Positions 11,978-24,188 of a stretch of DNA of 64,000 nt are shown piece by piece. Source of the stretch: Cubamyces lactineus (taxonomy: Eukaryota > Basidiomycota > Agaricomycetes > Polyporales > Polyporaceae); NCBI GenBank assembly GCA_022376465.1, contig JACDTU010000019.1, forward strand, positions 186,001 through 250,000, written 5' to 3'. Below the pieces are notes generated by a model. That model had not been told where the DNA came from and ran no database searches. It worked only from the letters and a program-made list of their open reading frames with translations. A program made the translations under genes and the position numbers. The first letter of the stretch is position 1. Every line of letters begins with the position of its first letter.

Positions 11978-13242
11978 CTAGGACTGCTGGACGAACTTCT
12001 TGCCCTTCTCGATGTTCTTCTTGAGGTCAGGCAAGCACGCCTCGAGCAGCTTCTGCTCCTCGGCGGAGAGCTCACCGAGAGGGTGGATCTTCTCAACACC
12101 GTTGGGCTGAAGATAAGAAAAGTCAATACAGACGATAGCCATGTTATGCAATCATCGATACTTACGCCGAGCTCAACGTTGGAGGAGAAGAAGTCAATGC
12201 CTTGGTCGGCGAAGAGCGGGCTCTTGACGAAGGTGGGAGTAACAACACCCTTCTCGCCGTTGAGGGCACGGAGGATGTCCGCAGTGAAGCGAGCACCGGC
12301 GTACGCCATGGAGAGGGTAGCCGAGCCAGCACCCTCCTTGGCTTGGACGACCTCATCACCACCGAACTGGATGCGGTGGACGAGCTTGTCGTACACCTCA
12401 CCGGTGAGGCCCTTGCCCTGGGGAGTCTGAGAGAGCAAGGGGACGATGGTCGCACCGGAGTGGCCGCCAACGACGGTGACCTTGACGTCCTTGGGGTCGG
12501 AGTTGGTGACACCAGCGAGGAAACGCTGAGCACGGACGACATCGAGGGTGGTGACACCGAAGATGTGCGCGGGGTCGTAGACACCGGCCTTCTCGAAGAC
12601 GGCGGAAACGATGGGTACGGTAGAGTTGACGGGGTTGGAGATGACGAGGACCTTGGCCTTGGGAGAGACGCGTGCAATCGCAGCGGCGAGGTCGCGGACG
12701 ATGGAAGCGTTGGTGTTGAAGAGGTCGTCACGGGTCATCTATTGATACGTGGGGTTAGAACGGGACGGACGGAGCGGAATGGCGAGGGAAGGCTTACGCC
12801 AGGCTGCAAGAAAAGGCTATCAGTACACACGTCACAGGGTGCAGTGAGACAGTGGGCGACGCACCTTGCGAGGAACGCCAGCAGGGATGACGACGACGTC
12901 AGTGCCCTCGAGGGCCTGGTCGAGCTTGTCGGCGGGGTAGCCATAAACCTATGGCAAATGGGTGACACGTAGGTGAGGCAAGGGAAGAAGATAGGTGGGC
13001 GAAGGGAAGCGTACCTCGCTGTTGGTGTCGATGTGGCTCACGTCGGCCGCAACACCGGGAGCGCCACGGATATCGTAGAGGCTGAGCTCAGTGACGTGAG
13101 GGTTGAGCTTGAGGAGGAGCGACAAGGGCTGGCCGATGCCTCCACCAGCACCGAGGACGGCAACCTTGGACTGACGGGTGGCCGAGGAGGAGAACTGGCG
13201 GGACTGGGACTTGAGAGCACGGGCGGCAGCGCGAGCGAACAT
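11978..13242 (-). CDS. Malate dehydrogenase, mitochondrial
   Basis: Five exons: 13242-13015, 12948-12865, 12803-12798, 12738-12166, 12106-11978; 339 aa, the normal size. The first about 24 residues are Arg/Ala/Ser-rich without acids, a mitochondrial presequence. The NAD-binding loop GAGGGIG is at residues 31-37, the substrate-binding Arg of MTRDDL at 109 and the catalytic His of GGHSGAT at 199. The third exon is only 6 nt and encodes the Pro-Gly of the invariant VPRKPGMTR block; without it the motif would be lost. Introns are 66, 61, 59 and 59 nt. It oxidises malate to oxaloacetate with NAD+ in the TCA cycle. The presequence argues against the cytosolic or peroxisomal isoform. It is divergent from SSN8 with 250 bp between starts. 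Confidence 0.95.
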
Positions 13243-13492
13243 GGCGTAGGTCGTTGACGACGTCGCGGACGGTGGTGAGGGAGGTGAGGAAAGGGAGATG
13301 GGCGTGTGACGCGACGAGCGAGCGCGTTTTGAATTCGGAGCGAGTCGGGAGAGACGGACGCGACGCCCGGCATCTCTCCTCCGACCCTCTCACTTTGTTT
13401 CTCTCTCGCAGTCCATTCGGAATTCGTGCATAGGGGACACAATACATACACATACGCCCTGCGCACCCTGCAATTCGGAATACCTCGCACAG

Positions 13493-14988
13493 ATGGCCAC
13501 CGACTTCTGGTCCAGCTCGCACTAGTGCGTTCTCCGCTCAATCCATCTCTCCTCATTCGCTCACCCTCGCGCTCGAACGCAGCAAACGTTGGATCGTGGA
13601 CAGAGCAACGCTGCGGCAAGCCCGCTCAGACGACCTCCAGTACGTCGACAACCCGGAACATCTCGCCTTCCTCAACATCTTCACCGCCAACCGTCAGTCC
13701 CCTCACCCGTCCTTCGCCGTAAGCCTTGCATGTCCAGCCACTCATGACCTCATCCAGTCATCTCCCGTCTCGGCAAGAAACTCTCGCTCAGGCAGAGAGT
13801 CGTCGCCACCGCCACTGTCTTTTTCCGCCGGTTCTATGTCAAGAACTCGTACTGTGAGACAGACCCCTTCATCGTCGCCGCCGCTTGCTGCTATGTCGCC
13901 GCAAAGGCAGAGGAATCCCCCGTGCACATCAAGAACGTCGTCTCTGAAGCTCGCGCGCTGTTCAGTATGCTTCTGCGTCCTTCATACTCTCGCTGGCCGT
14001 AACTGACCGATGGCAAGGTGAGTACGGGATCAAGACGTTCCCGTCAGACAACTCCAAGCTCGCAGAGATGGAATTCTACCTTGTCGACGAGCTCGAGTGC
14101 GACCTGACCGTCTTCCACCCCTACCGCACTCTCACCACCCTCGTTGGTAAGGGTGCCCATGCCATTTCCCAAGCAGAGGCTGGGGAGGCCGAAGACGGCC
14201 CGCGCTACTGGGGCACAGGTGAGGGAAAGCTTGAGCTCTCAGAGCCTGCCATACAGACGGCATGGTGAGCACGCCTTTAGCGCTGCCTCCCTGGTCTGCC
14301 CACCTGCTAAGGTCAGTTTTTGTTTTCTTGTGTCGTCAGGTTCATCATCAACGACACGTACCGGTCCGAGCTCTGCTTGCTCTACCCTCCACACCTGATT
14401 GCCATTGCCGCCATTTACCTCACTCTCGTATTCAACGCCAACACCCGTGCCACCCTGCAGGCGTCAACTTCTGCCTCAGCCTCGCAGCACAGTCAGTCAG
14501 ATCCAGCCCGCCGCTCGTCCCGCTCGTCTTCGAGCAGCAGCAAGAAGCAGGCGCAGCCACCAGATCTCATCGGATGGATGGCAGGCCTCAACGTCAGCAT
14601 GTCTCTCGTCGCGACCATTGCTCAGGAGATGATCGCCCTCTATGCACTTTGGGATCGGTACAACGAGGACGGCGGGCCGGAGCAGGCGAGAGCGGCTGCT
14701 GCCATAGCGGCCTCGATGAGGAGTGCGCAATCGCACAGGGGTGCTCGCACGACCAAAGGGAGCAGTACCCGGAGCGGTAGCGTCCATAGCGGCAGTGGTA
14801 CGGGGAGCAATGCAGAAACGCCCGAGTCCAAGGATGACGGCACGCCGAGCGAGGTCGTTACACCCATGTTCCTTGTGCAGCTCTTGTTGCGGATGAGGGA
14901 GGCGCGTATGGCCGACTTGGCACATCCCGCTAGTGGCCGGCCGGTTGCTATAAACAAGATGCTGGAGCGCACACAGGCCGCGGGATGA
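13493..14988 (+). CDS. SSN8: RNA polymerase II holoenzyme cyclin-like subunit (cyclin C)
   Basis: Five exons: 13493-13524, 13583-13692, 13758-13964, 14018-14264, 14340-14988; 414 aa. The N-terminus MATDFWSSSHYKRWIVDR is typical of cyclin C. The first cyclin box covers about residues 35-140 (LISRLGKKLSLRQRVVATAT, then the FYVKNSYCETDP and AAKAEESP blocks); a second box follows with a serine-rich insertion around residues 250-280 that fungal orthologues also carry. Known role: with Cdk8/Srb10, Med12 and Med13 it forms the kinase module of Mediator in the nucleus. The C-terminal 100 residues are low complexity. It converges on PMT1 with 175 bp between stops. Confidence 0.93.
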
Positions 14989-15163
14989 TGGCTAATGAAG
15001 ATCAACTGGATAGCAAGCTCAGAACAGAGGCGATGTAGACTATGTACCATAGCTAGCGGGCCAGAGTCCTTGCTGCATGTACAACGCTGTACATATATAT
15101 ATTACGGACGAAGTATGGAATCGAGTATCGAGGATTGAGGATCGGGCGATAACGAGAGCGAAA

Positions 15164-18100
15164 CTAGTCTTCCTGAACTTTGGGGAACAAGGCTTCACGG
15201 ACGCGGTCAGCTTCTGCCTGCTCCTCAGGCTTTGGCCCCTCTGCGTGTTCAGACCCACTGGACTCCGTCGTTCCGGCTGCAGTCGATGACGTCTCGCTAC
15301 CGCTCTCCGTAGCCTGAGTGGTCTCCGTTGTCGACGACGTCTCTGGCTGCGCATCCACCTGCGAAGTCGTATCGACAGCCATGTAACTGATTTCCTTCGG
15401 CTCATCACGGGCGGCGTCATCGACGACGCGAGGCGCCTCGCTTGGTTGACTCTTCATGTCGTTGTGGGGATGGTCAGCGAAGATGTCTCGACCGGGCTCG
15501 GCTTGGCCGAACGCGAGGGTGGTCGTGTCAGGCTCCGCCGGCGCCTGGATCTTGACGGGCTCGCCGATGGGTACAGCGCCGATGCCTCCTTGGTTGGGAT
15601 TGTTGACGGCCGCAGGGGAGGACTTTTGTGGGGTAGGTACGACTGCGCTCTTGTACTGCGAGTACTACACACGTTGTCAATCAAATAGCATACCAATATG
15701 ATGGATTCTAGACTTACATCGTCAAGGAAGTCGTTGCTGAACGAATGCATATAATGAGTTTTCGTAGATTTCAGCGGAGGTGAGGACGAGATCACTTACC
15801 AGGAGAAGTCCCATGTTTTGAGCCATCTCGCTTTGTTGCACTTGGCCTTCGTCCATGGAAGACCGTAGGCAATAGGGCTGAAGTAGGTATAGTTCCAGAT
15901 GGCGACAACGAGTAACACTGCAGCAATTTGCAGGCGGATGCGTGGTCGTAGAGTGGAAGTGACGAGGTCAAAGACGCTCGATGCTAGCAGTATTGCAAAA
16001 TAGAGCGCAGGAAGGTAATGGTGTAGGAAAAGCTGACGACCCATCAAGTAGAACGGCAGGTAATGCAAGGCCCATCCTACGAACAGGAAGCCGCACAGCG
16101 TATCGTACTTCACCACTTTGGCTAAGATGCTATGAGGACGAGAATGAGACTGTGCGGGGGAAAGAATTACTCACTGCTATCGAAGTCACGGTAGCCACGT
16201 TGAGCTCGGAGAATGAGACAGCCCCGAACAACAGCGTAAGTGAAGACTGCAGCCGTGCTCAGCCACCATATAATGGGGTTGCCGAGCAAGTAAATCTGAC
16301 GATGGTCCTTCACCCAGAAATTCTAAGGAAGCTCGTTGAGTACTGTCGCATGTAAGGACGAGGAGGGGTACGCACGATACCACGGCGCAGACGAGGCCAT
16401 GCATCGGGACGAGAATCGTAGGTGTGACGATCGGTCAAGCCAGCGTTCGTGGCCCACATGACCTTTTGGAGTTCCCAGAACTTGGCGAAGAAGCCGGGAA
16501 GCTTGTAGTTCACTTTGGGCGCGTCCGCGGGGACTACGTGTTATATGTTCGAATGAGTACTACGAAGAATTGAGGCGAGGAAATAATGCACTCACATTTG
16601 GGATGCTGAGAGGTCTCAACGTACCACAGAGAGTTCGCCAATACAGCCTGTTTGTTGCAAGTGACCTCCTGCTGTTCGTATGCCCAGTCGGGGAGTTTCA
16701 CTTTGTGCGAAAACAAGTAGCATCCCGTCATGGCGTGTCGTAGTCGGAATTGAGTCCTCAGGGTGCGGAGGCGCTTCAATGACTCTCTATCCTTCTTGTC
16801 ACCCTTGTAGATCTCGACGATCCAGTCGTCATTCGCATCTCCAGCATACCCAGGAATACCGTACCCAGACACTTCATTCTGGAAGTCGACATCGGAGACT
16901 GGTGGACGTACATCGTGCGAGTGAAGCGACTTGTCGGTCTGAATGTGGCGAATCTTCACGCGGGCACCATTTGGAATGTATGAGATGTCTTCATCCATCC
17001 AAGAAGTGTAGGGGTCGCCTTCAGCAGTCGCGTTGACTATGCGCCACTCGTTGTTACTGTCGCGGTGCGGATACAGAGTAATCTGTTGTTCTACGTGTGC
17101 GCAGGAGTATGAGTGAGATGATTGAGACACAGGGAAATGACCACCGTACGTTTACTGCCACCAGGATAACTATGCGGATGAGAATGCAGGTATCCTCCCT
17201 GGGTGTTGATGTGACGGATTGTGATTTCGGAGCCCACTGCAACGTCAACAAAGGTATCTGCCATGCCGCGGCCCCTCAATGTATGCTGGAATTCAGAGCT
17301 CATGAAGCCATCGCCATCGCCTGAGTTAGACAGGATGAGGAAATGGATGCCAAACATGGACATATAGAAGATGACCGGAATCAGGATGAGGCAGATCGCG
17401 CGAGCAACGAAGTGTTTGATCCACAGCCTAGCCGGGACTCGGAGATCGCCTAGGAGCGTCCAGAGTTGCCTGAGAGTACCCAGACCGATCGTAGCAATAG
17501 TGAAGAGGCCAACCCACTTGCAGCTGACGACAGCACCGAGTGACAGACCAGTCATCGTAAGCCATGCCCACCACGATTCTGTGAAAGGCTCGTAATGATC
17601 TTCGTTGCAGAACGCAGTCCAGGAGAACGTGGTGAGAGCAGTGAAGAAGACCAGCGGTGAGTCAAGGAGAATGTGGCGGGATTGTGTGATGAGACCGTTC
17701 TCGAAGGTGATGAACAAGGATGCCAGTAGAGCCGTTGTTACACGACAATCAAGAGCACGGAGCGTCAGGTAGGCCAAGGGAACGGTCGCAATCCCCATTA
17801 AGGCGGGGACCATGCGCATTGAAACGTAGGGGACGTTCTCATACACTCTACAGACATCATGAGCAACTGAGACATTGAATGTGGGTGAGGACACACACTT
17901 TGCTATATCTTTGAAGTCGAAGTTGCCATCATATCCGGAGAGCCAGCCAGCAAGGGTAATCAGGAGTTTTGCCAGGGGCGGGTGAACGTCGACGAAGTAT
18001 GATGATTTGATATACCGAGAGGCAAACTTTCCGAAGTGCACCTCGTCAAAGCTATTCGCTTATAGTGAGCGTACTGCTACAACACAAGTACGACACTCTG

Positions 18101-18376
18101 GGAGACTCACACTACGCTGTTTGGCTGAGAGATGCGGAAGAGGCGGACGAAGCCAGCAACGATGAGTATGACGACGAGGAGTCTCCACTCCGCAGGGGCG
18201 AGATTGAGGCCACCAAAGGCATGGGCTTTGCGACCCGGGCGAAGACCTTTTGAGACCGCTTCACGCCTTTGATCTGCATCTAGATGGTCGTGTCGAGAGT
18301 GGGGAAAGCGCGGACCCGAATGTGCCAGTTTCCCTGGTGGTGAGGGCTGCCTGCGTGCTCGGACGCTGCCCGACAT
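15164..18376 (-). CDS. PMT1: Dolichyl-phosphate-mannose protein O-mannosyltransferase, Pmt1 type
   Basis: Nine exons: 18376-18111, 18051-17899, 17847-17150, 17090-16596, 16533-16376, 16322-16175, 16121-15800, 15736-15718, 15664-15164; 919 aa. The luminal-loop Asp-Glu (FDEVHFGKF) is at residues 91-92 and the following YFVDVHPPLAK block is intact. Several membrane helices precede three MIR repeats (GGYLHSH; LHSHDVRPPVSD; RHAMTGCYLFSH), then C-terminal helices and a long Ser/Thr/Glu-rich tail. The MIR and ANDDWIVEI sequences match the Pmt1 branch rather than Pmt2 or Pmt4 (judged by eye). Known role: transfers mannose from dolichyl-phosphate to Ser/Thr of secretory proteins in the ER membrane. 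Exon 8 is only 19 nt, and the 51-nt intron 17898-17848 is stop-free in frame. It is divergent from CCT2. Confidence 0.92.
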
Positions 18377-18701
18377 GAGGACTGTCTGGCAAGTCGATTG
18401 TGGTCGTTTGAGAAGTAATGAAAGGAGAGATCGTGCGATTATAGAGCGGTAGCAGCAGTAAAAGATCCGTCCGACGAGAAAGATACTGTACGAGAAAAGG
18501 AGAGAGGGAAGCAGAAAGCGGAGTGCGAGTGTTGAGTAGACCCTCAACTGCTGCGCCGCGTCCGTCGACGTGGTGGGCGGTACTGTGCACGTGATCGACC
18601 ATGCCCACGTGATCGCTTTGCCCTTCCAATTTCGAGTCTCGAGTCTTCTCCCAAGTGTCGCGTTTGCGCATACGCCTATCCCTTCCTTCCACCCCTTCAT
18701 C
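18377..18701. promoter_or_regulatory. Shared divergent promoter PMT1/CCT2
   Basis: 325 bp between two divergent start codons. Two CACGTG E-boxes lie 18 bp apart (18587-18592 and 18605-18610). CACGTG is bound by bHLH factors such as Cbf1 in fungi; which gene they serve cannot be told from sequence. Confidence 0.5.
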
Positions 18702-20765
18702 ATGTCTATGAACATCTTCGGCGCAGAGGTATGTCTATATGGTCCGACATATATACAGCTTTCTCACATGGCATCGCAGGCTACAGAGGAAAAGGCGGAG
18801 AACGCGCGTCTCGCCTCTTTCGTAGGGGCTCTCGCACTTGGCGATCTCGTCAAGTCGACTCTCGGTCCGAAGGGCATGAACAAGATCCTTCAGTCTGGAT
18901 CCTCAGGAGAGATCAATGTTACCAACGATGGCGCTACTATCCTCAAATCGATACAGCTCGACAATGCAGCTGCAAAGATCCTTGTGAACATCTCCAAGGT
19001 CCAAGACGATGAGGTCGGCGATGGCACTACCAGTGTCTGCGTCCTGGCGGCCGAGCTTCTACGGGAGGCAGAGAAACTCATTGCGCAGAAGATCCATCCC
19101 CAAACAATCATCGAGGGTTTCAGGATAGCCAGTGCGGCGGCCCTGCGTGCGCTCGAGAAAGCCGCGACAGACAACAGGTACGTTCATTCCGATTTTAACT
19201 GAACATCTTTCTCGTCAACATCATCTGTAGTACCGATCCTGCGCGCTTCAGGCAAGACCTTGTCAACATCGCACGCACTACACTCTCGTCAAAAGTCTTG
19301 AACCAGGACAAGGACTACTTCGCCAACCTTGCCGTAGACGCTGTTCTGCGTCTCAAGGTGAGTACAACATCATTTACACGATGATCGCTAAACGACTTCT
19401 CGGAATGCTATTGCAGGGTTCGACAGACCTTGAGCACATCCAAATTATCAAGAAGGCAGGAGGCAAGCTGACCGACTCCTACTTGGATGAAGGTATCGTC
19501 CACTCTCTTGACAACCGTCTTCGATTCGTGTTGATTGGTATCAGGCTTCATCCTTGATAAGGCTATCGGAACGAACTCGCCCAAACGGCTAGAAAATGCG
19601 AAGATACTCATTGCAAACACTTGTAAGCCCATGCATTCTTGCCCTCGACGTATCGTGACCTAACGTACTTTCAGCTATGGACACTGACAAAATCAAGGTG
19701 TTCGGCGCTCGCATCAAAGTGGACAGTACGGGTAAGCTCGCGGAGTTGGAACGAGCCGAGAGGGTGCGTACATTTGAGATGTGTGGATAAAACCTCTGCT
19801 CATTGTCCAACAGGAAAAGATGAAGGCCAAGGTGGACGCTATTGCGGCGCACGGTATCAATTGTTTCGTCAACCGACAGCTCATTTACAACTACCCTGAG
19901 TCTCTCCTTGCTGAGAAGGGCATCATGACGATCGAACACGCGGACTTCGAGGGCGTTGAACGTCTTGCCCTTGTCACCGGCGGTGAAATCGCAAGTACTT
20001 TTGATCATCCAGAACTCGTCAAGCTTGGTAGATGCGAGTTAATCGAGGAGATCATGATTGGGGAGGACAAGGTATGCATAGCATGTCGAACCTGATCGGT
20101 ATCCTCTTCGTCTCAACGTATTCCAATGTAGCTCATCAAGTTCTCTGGCGTCGCGGCGGGAGAGGCCTGTACTGTCGTCCTGCGTGGTTCCACAAACCAG
20201 ATGATCGACGAGGCCGAGCGGTCGTTGCACGATGCGCTGTCCGTTTTGTCGCAGACAGTCAAGGAGACGCGGGTGGTGCTTGGCGGCGGCTGTTCAGAGA
20301 TGCTGATGAGCTGCGCGGTGGAACAGGAGGCTCGCAAGATTCAAGGCAAAAAGGCGATTGCTGCAGAGGCGTTCGCCCGGGCCCTGAGGATGATCCCCAC
20401 CATCCTCGCGGATAACGCGGGTTATGACTCTTCTGACCTTGTTGCGAAGCTTCGGGCGGCGCATTACGAAGGACGGTCCGACGCCGGGCTTGGTGCGTTG
20501 CGTTCATGTTCTAGCATGTTGCTTATGGTTGATTGAGCATTTTGGGACAGACATGAACGAGGGCGCGATTGGCTCGATGATACAGCTCGGTGTTACTGAA
20601 AGCTACAAGCTCAAGCGGCAAGTCGTTCTCAGTGCAAGTGAAGCTGCTGAAATGATCCTACGGTATGTGCTTTGATTCGAGCGGCTGTGACTTTGGTGTT
20701 GATGTGTACATTGCAGTGTGGACGACATTCTGAGGGCGACGCCACGGAGAAGAGAAGCTGTATAA
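18702..20765 (+). CDS. CCT2: T-complex protein 1 subunit beta (CCT chaperonin)
   Basis: Ten exons: 18702-18728, 18780-19177, 19231-19357, 19417-19492, 19545-19622, 19675-19763, 19814-20071, 20132-20492, 20551-20662, 20717-20765; 524 aa, the usual size. Group II chaperonin motifs are all present: [21 protein letters not shown] (ATP-binding loops), GGGCSEM and [12 protein letters not shown]. The beta-subunit character comes from [18 protein letters not shown] and the NIFGAE N-terminus. Known role: one of eight subunits of the cytosolic ring that folds actin, tubulin and WD proteins. The 27-nt first exon ends before a 51-nt stop-free intron, so an unspliced reading would extend the N-terminus; the spliced form restores the family N-terminus. 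It is the last intact host gene before the transposon-rich half. Confidence 0.95.
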
Positions 20766-21406
20766 TAGCCAACTGTCATACAATTGACCCAATTTTGGCA
20801 TGTAATACGTTTAGTTGCACGATCGAAAGGTGACCTCGAAACCACAATGGTAATCAGTCACCAGGCTAGATAAAGGAGAGCCATTAACCCCTAAGGCACC
20901 CCATAGTATAGCAGCACGGGGCATTTATTCTTCCCTTTCATCTTCCTTCTCATATTCTGCAATCTTTGTTGTTCATCGTCTCTTGACTCTCCTTCAGTTT
21001 CACCCCTCTGGCAGGTAGTGCCTTCCAGAATTGTTCCTAGAAATCATTGATTGTGCGATTTTCCGAATATCTCTGCAATGGCTGAATGTAATATTGTCAT
21101 GCAAATTGTTTTAGTAGCTATACTTCATAGCTTTCTTATGGTTCTTATTTTGGACCACAACTGCCTGCTCTATATGGCATTCCTTGACCTTAACTCCTGG
21201 AAACAGTTTTGTAATAGGCCATTCAGGGGGCACATTGCTAGGTTATCATGAGCCTATTTTTCTTCAGTAGTCATGTGAGATGGTGGAAATATATCCTATA
21301 ATGTTTACTGAGACCACTCCACATCAGTTCTGCTGGAATACTCCGGTACATCAGCTACCACCATGCCTCCAGCCCTTTCTGGCTCTACAGTCAACAATAT
21401 AATCTG
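20766..21406. other. Boundary region, no gene recognised
   Basis: AT-richer than the gene half and without a supported open frame. It marks the switch from host genes to repeats. It may include the CCT2 3' untranslated region. Confidence 0.5.
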
Positions 21407-21967
21407 TGTTACAAACGTACAATTGGTGGGTCATGAACTTTATGATTTGTTATGGACTTGTGCTTCGTTCCCTGTATGATACAAATATGGCAGACTCTAG
21501 GACTGTAGCTATGGTTCTTTAGTCCAGGAATGTTCTCGTCTCAGCTAGGACTTTCTAGCACTTACTCTACACTTACCATATAGGGATGCACAGTCGCTTC
21601 TGCGCAGCTGCCCGTGGTGCACAGCAGCACTGCCACAGTGGTAGTAGATTCAACTAGCGCTGACTACGAAGTACCAGAAAGTCCTTGAATATGCTAGAAC
21701 ATTCCTCTCTTTACTCTTTGTACATGTATATAAGAGGCGACGCCCCAGAGCGACCCTTAGCTTTCGGTTGAACTCTGAGATCCATGGGCTTTCATTTGAA
21801 CTTCGCGAATTACGAACTCGGATTGCTCGTTAACACGCTTTCAACTGAACAAGTTACTACGCACTTATCTTCGACAAGCTAGGGCTAGTAATCGAATAGA
21901 AACAAGCTCTCTATTCATTGACGTCTTAAGGCTTGATAGTTTAAGAGTCACGCTCGAAAGCGTAACA
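21407..21967 (+). mobile_element. Solo LTR of the gypsy chromovirus family, with 5-bp target duplication
   Basis: Begins TGTTACAAACG and ends GAAAGCGTAACA, and is similar along its whole 561 bp to the 542-bp LTRs of the young element at 52.9-61.8 kb. It is flanked by perfect direct repeats ATCTG (21402-21406 and 21968-21972). No internal sequence is present, so it is a solo LTR left by recombination between the two LTRs of one insertion. TATA box TATATAAG near 21728. Confidence 0.9.
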
Positions 21968-22069
21968 ATCTGTCTATCCAATCAGAAACTCTTCATCTCT
22001 CTCATACAAGCTAAGACTGGTTAGTAGGAGCCAGATCAGCAAGATCTACTCTGCTTGTTGAGCAGGGCT

Positions 22070-22357
22070 TGTTACACAGTGAAAAGCCCCTCTAGCTCAC
22101 TTACCTGTATAGCTCTAAATAGAGGCACATGTAGGGAATAATGGTTAAGAGCAACTTGTTAAACTGCTCTAATAGAGCAGTCTTATGTATATACATGTAC
22201 ACAGAGGCTATTATGTAATACTGTGTAGTACAACATCATACTATATAGTACCTCAGCCATGGTATCTGGAACTTTCTTTAAGTAACTGGTAGCCTTGTGC
22301 CCATTCCTGCTTACTAGCCTGCTATTAGCTGGCACCTAATGTGTGTCCAGTTTAACA
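22070..22357 (-). mobile_element. Probable copia-type LTR remnant with polypurine tract
   Basis: Read on the minus strand it starts TGTTAAACTGG and ends GTGTAACA; just upstream on that strand (plus 22358-22369) is GGTGAGGGGGAG, the kind of polypurine tract that precedes a 3' LTR. About 100 bp of adjoining sequence (22370-22470) could be the end of the pol gene but is too decayed to assign. No target duplication was identified. Confidence 0.45.
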
Positions 22358-22479
22358 CTCCCCCTCACCAAGCACCACAGTAGTAGTGTGCATGAGTGCA
22401 TAGGCTGAATGTAGCAGATTTAGGCTGAGTCACCAAACTCAAAGCCAAGTTGCCCTCTGTGCTTGGTAAACTTGATAGG

Positions 22480-22874
22480 CTTTACAGAACATTCTTGTGG
22501 TAGCTATGACTTTCTAGCATTTACTCTGTACTTACCATATAGGGATGCACAGTCACTTCTGCACAGCTACTTGCAGTTCACAGCAGCACAGCTACAGTAG
22601 TAGACAATGTGCTAGAAAGTTCTTGTTTGCACTAAAACTTTTCCCTCCGGTCCCTTGTACATAATTGTAAAAGGCAACACCACAGAGCAACCCTCAGCTT
22701 TCAGTCTCTTTGTGAATTACAACTTCAGTTTAGCTTGTTAACTTGGTTTCACTGAACACATTACTATGCACTTATCTTTGACAAGCTAGGGCTAGTAATT
22801 GGATAGATACAAGCTCTCTATCTATTGACACCTTAAGGCATGATAGTTGAAGAGTCATGCTCAAAAGTATAACA
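22480..22874 (+). mobile_element. Truncated, decayed chromovirus-family LTR
   Basis: Matches the 3' two thirds of the solo LTR at 21407-21967, from the ACTTACCATATAGGGATGCAC block to the AGTATAACA end, but with many C-to-T and G-to-A differences. The first part of the LTR is missing. Confidence 0.75.
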
Positions 22875-22875
22875 C

Positions 22876-23383
22876 TATGATAAATGGAGATTAAATCTAG
22901 TTTAATAGGATGTGTATTGACCTTGCATTTTTGACAAGCCATGCAGTGCTTGACATATTACATAATGAAATTTTGCATGCTGGGCCACATATATTTCCTT
23001 TTAACCAAGTTGTAGGTCTTCTGAACTTCTGGGTGTCCCATAATTGGCACATCATGATACAACTTGACTATATCATGGTACAACTGATTATCTGGTGGAA
23101 CATATACTCTGTTCTTGTATAGAAGTATTTTGTTATTATTGGACCAACTTTTTTTTTTTAAACCCCAGGCATTTGGAAGCCTTTCCTTTTAGAGCAATAT
23201 ACTCTACTACTGAGGTATCCTGTAGTTGGCTATCTCTGATGCACTTGTGAAGCTCAACATTGATAGCCTTGACAAAAAGTTTTAATCCTAAAACAATGAT
23301 GTCTTTGTTGTCATTTTCCCCCTCATCATCTCCTGATCGCTGAGAAAGGGCATCTGCTTAGGTGAGGGATTTTCTAGGGCTAA
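22876..23383 (-). pseudogene. Gypsy integrase/RNase H region fragment
   Basis: Homologous over its length to the integrase zinc-binding region of the chromovirus family (compare 28310-28470 and 34945-35280 here, and 58280-58750 of the young element). It encodes, with many stops, the HHCC block and the linker from RNase H. Coding direction is minus. Decayed and not functional. Confidence 0.75.
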
Positions 23384-23674
23384 GCCAGCCATTGCCCATT
23401 ATGACATAGCAAGCATGCGAGCATCATGTGGTCATGGGCATCAGTTTTCAACAGCTCCTGCCAGGGCAGTGGCAGCTGCCCATCAGGCTGTTTGGTGCCA
23501 GGTTCTTGTGATGGAACCTCCGATCTTCCAGCACACCTTCCAATGCTGTTTTGGGATGGAAGGGTGGGATCCCACCCCTGCCTTATTAGGGACATTTATT
23601 TTTTGTAATAGTAATATGAGATAAACAGTTTTTGTGTGAATTTGTATGGTGGCGAGTTGTCAGAAGATCGTCAC
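23384..23674. other. Unassigned 290 bp between gypsy fragments
   Basis: No similarity to the other elements of the window was noticed and no supported open frame is present. It may be transposon sequence of a family not represented elsewhere here. Confidence 0.4.
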
Positions 23675-24188
23675 TGTTACGCTTTCGAGTGTGACTCTTA
23701 AACTATCAAGCCTTAAGACGTCAATGAATAGAGAGCTTGTATCTATTCGATTACTAGCCCTAGCTTGTCAAAGATAAGCACGTAGTAATTTGTTCAGTGA
23801 AAGCGAGTTAACGAGCAATCTAAGTTCGTAATTTGTAAAGAGACTGAAAGCTGAGGGTCACTCTGTGGCGTCGCCTCTTATATACATGTACAAAGAGCAA
23901 AGAGAGGAATGTTTTAGCACAAACAGGGACTTTCTGGTACATCGTAGTCAGCACTAGTTGAACCTAGTACCACTGTGGCAGTGCTGCTGTGCACTGTGGG
24001 CGGCTGCGCAGAAGCGATTGTGCACCCCTATATGGTAAGTATAGAGTAAGTGCTAGAAAGTCCTAGCTGAGACGAGAACGTTCCTGTCCTAAAGAACCGT
24101 AGCTACAATCCTAGAGCTCGCCATATCCGTATCGTACAGAGAATGTAGCACAAGTCCATGACTAATCGTAAAGTTTGTAAACAACCTA

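Noticed and set aside
12202..12972. 256-codon ORF antisense to malate dehydrogenase
   Set aside because: Shadow of the conserved MDH exons and runs across introns of the true gene.
23675..24110. ORFs in the LTR as host genes
   Set aside because: They match LTR sequence present several times in the window.
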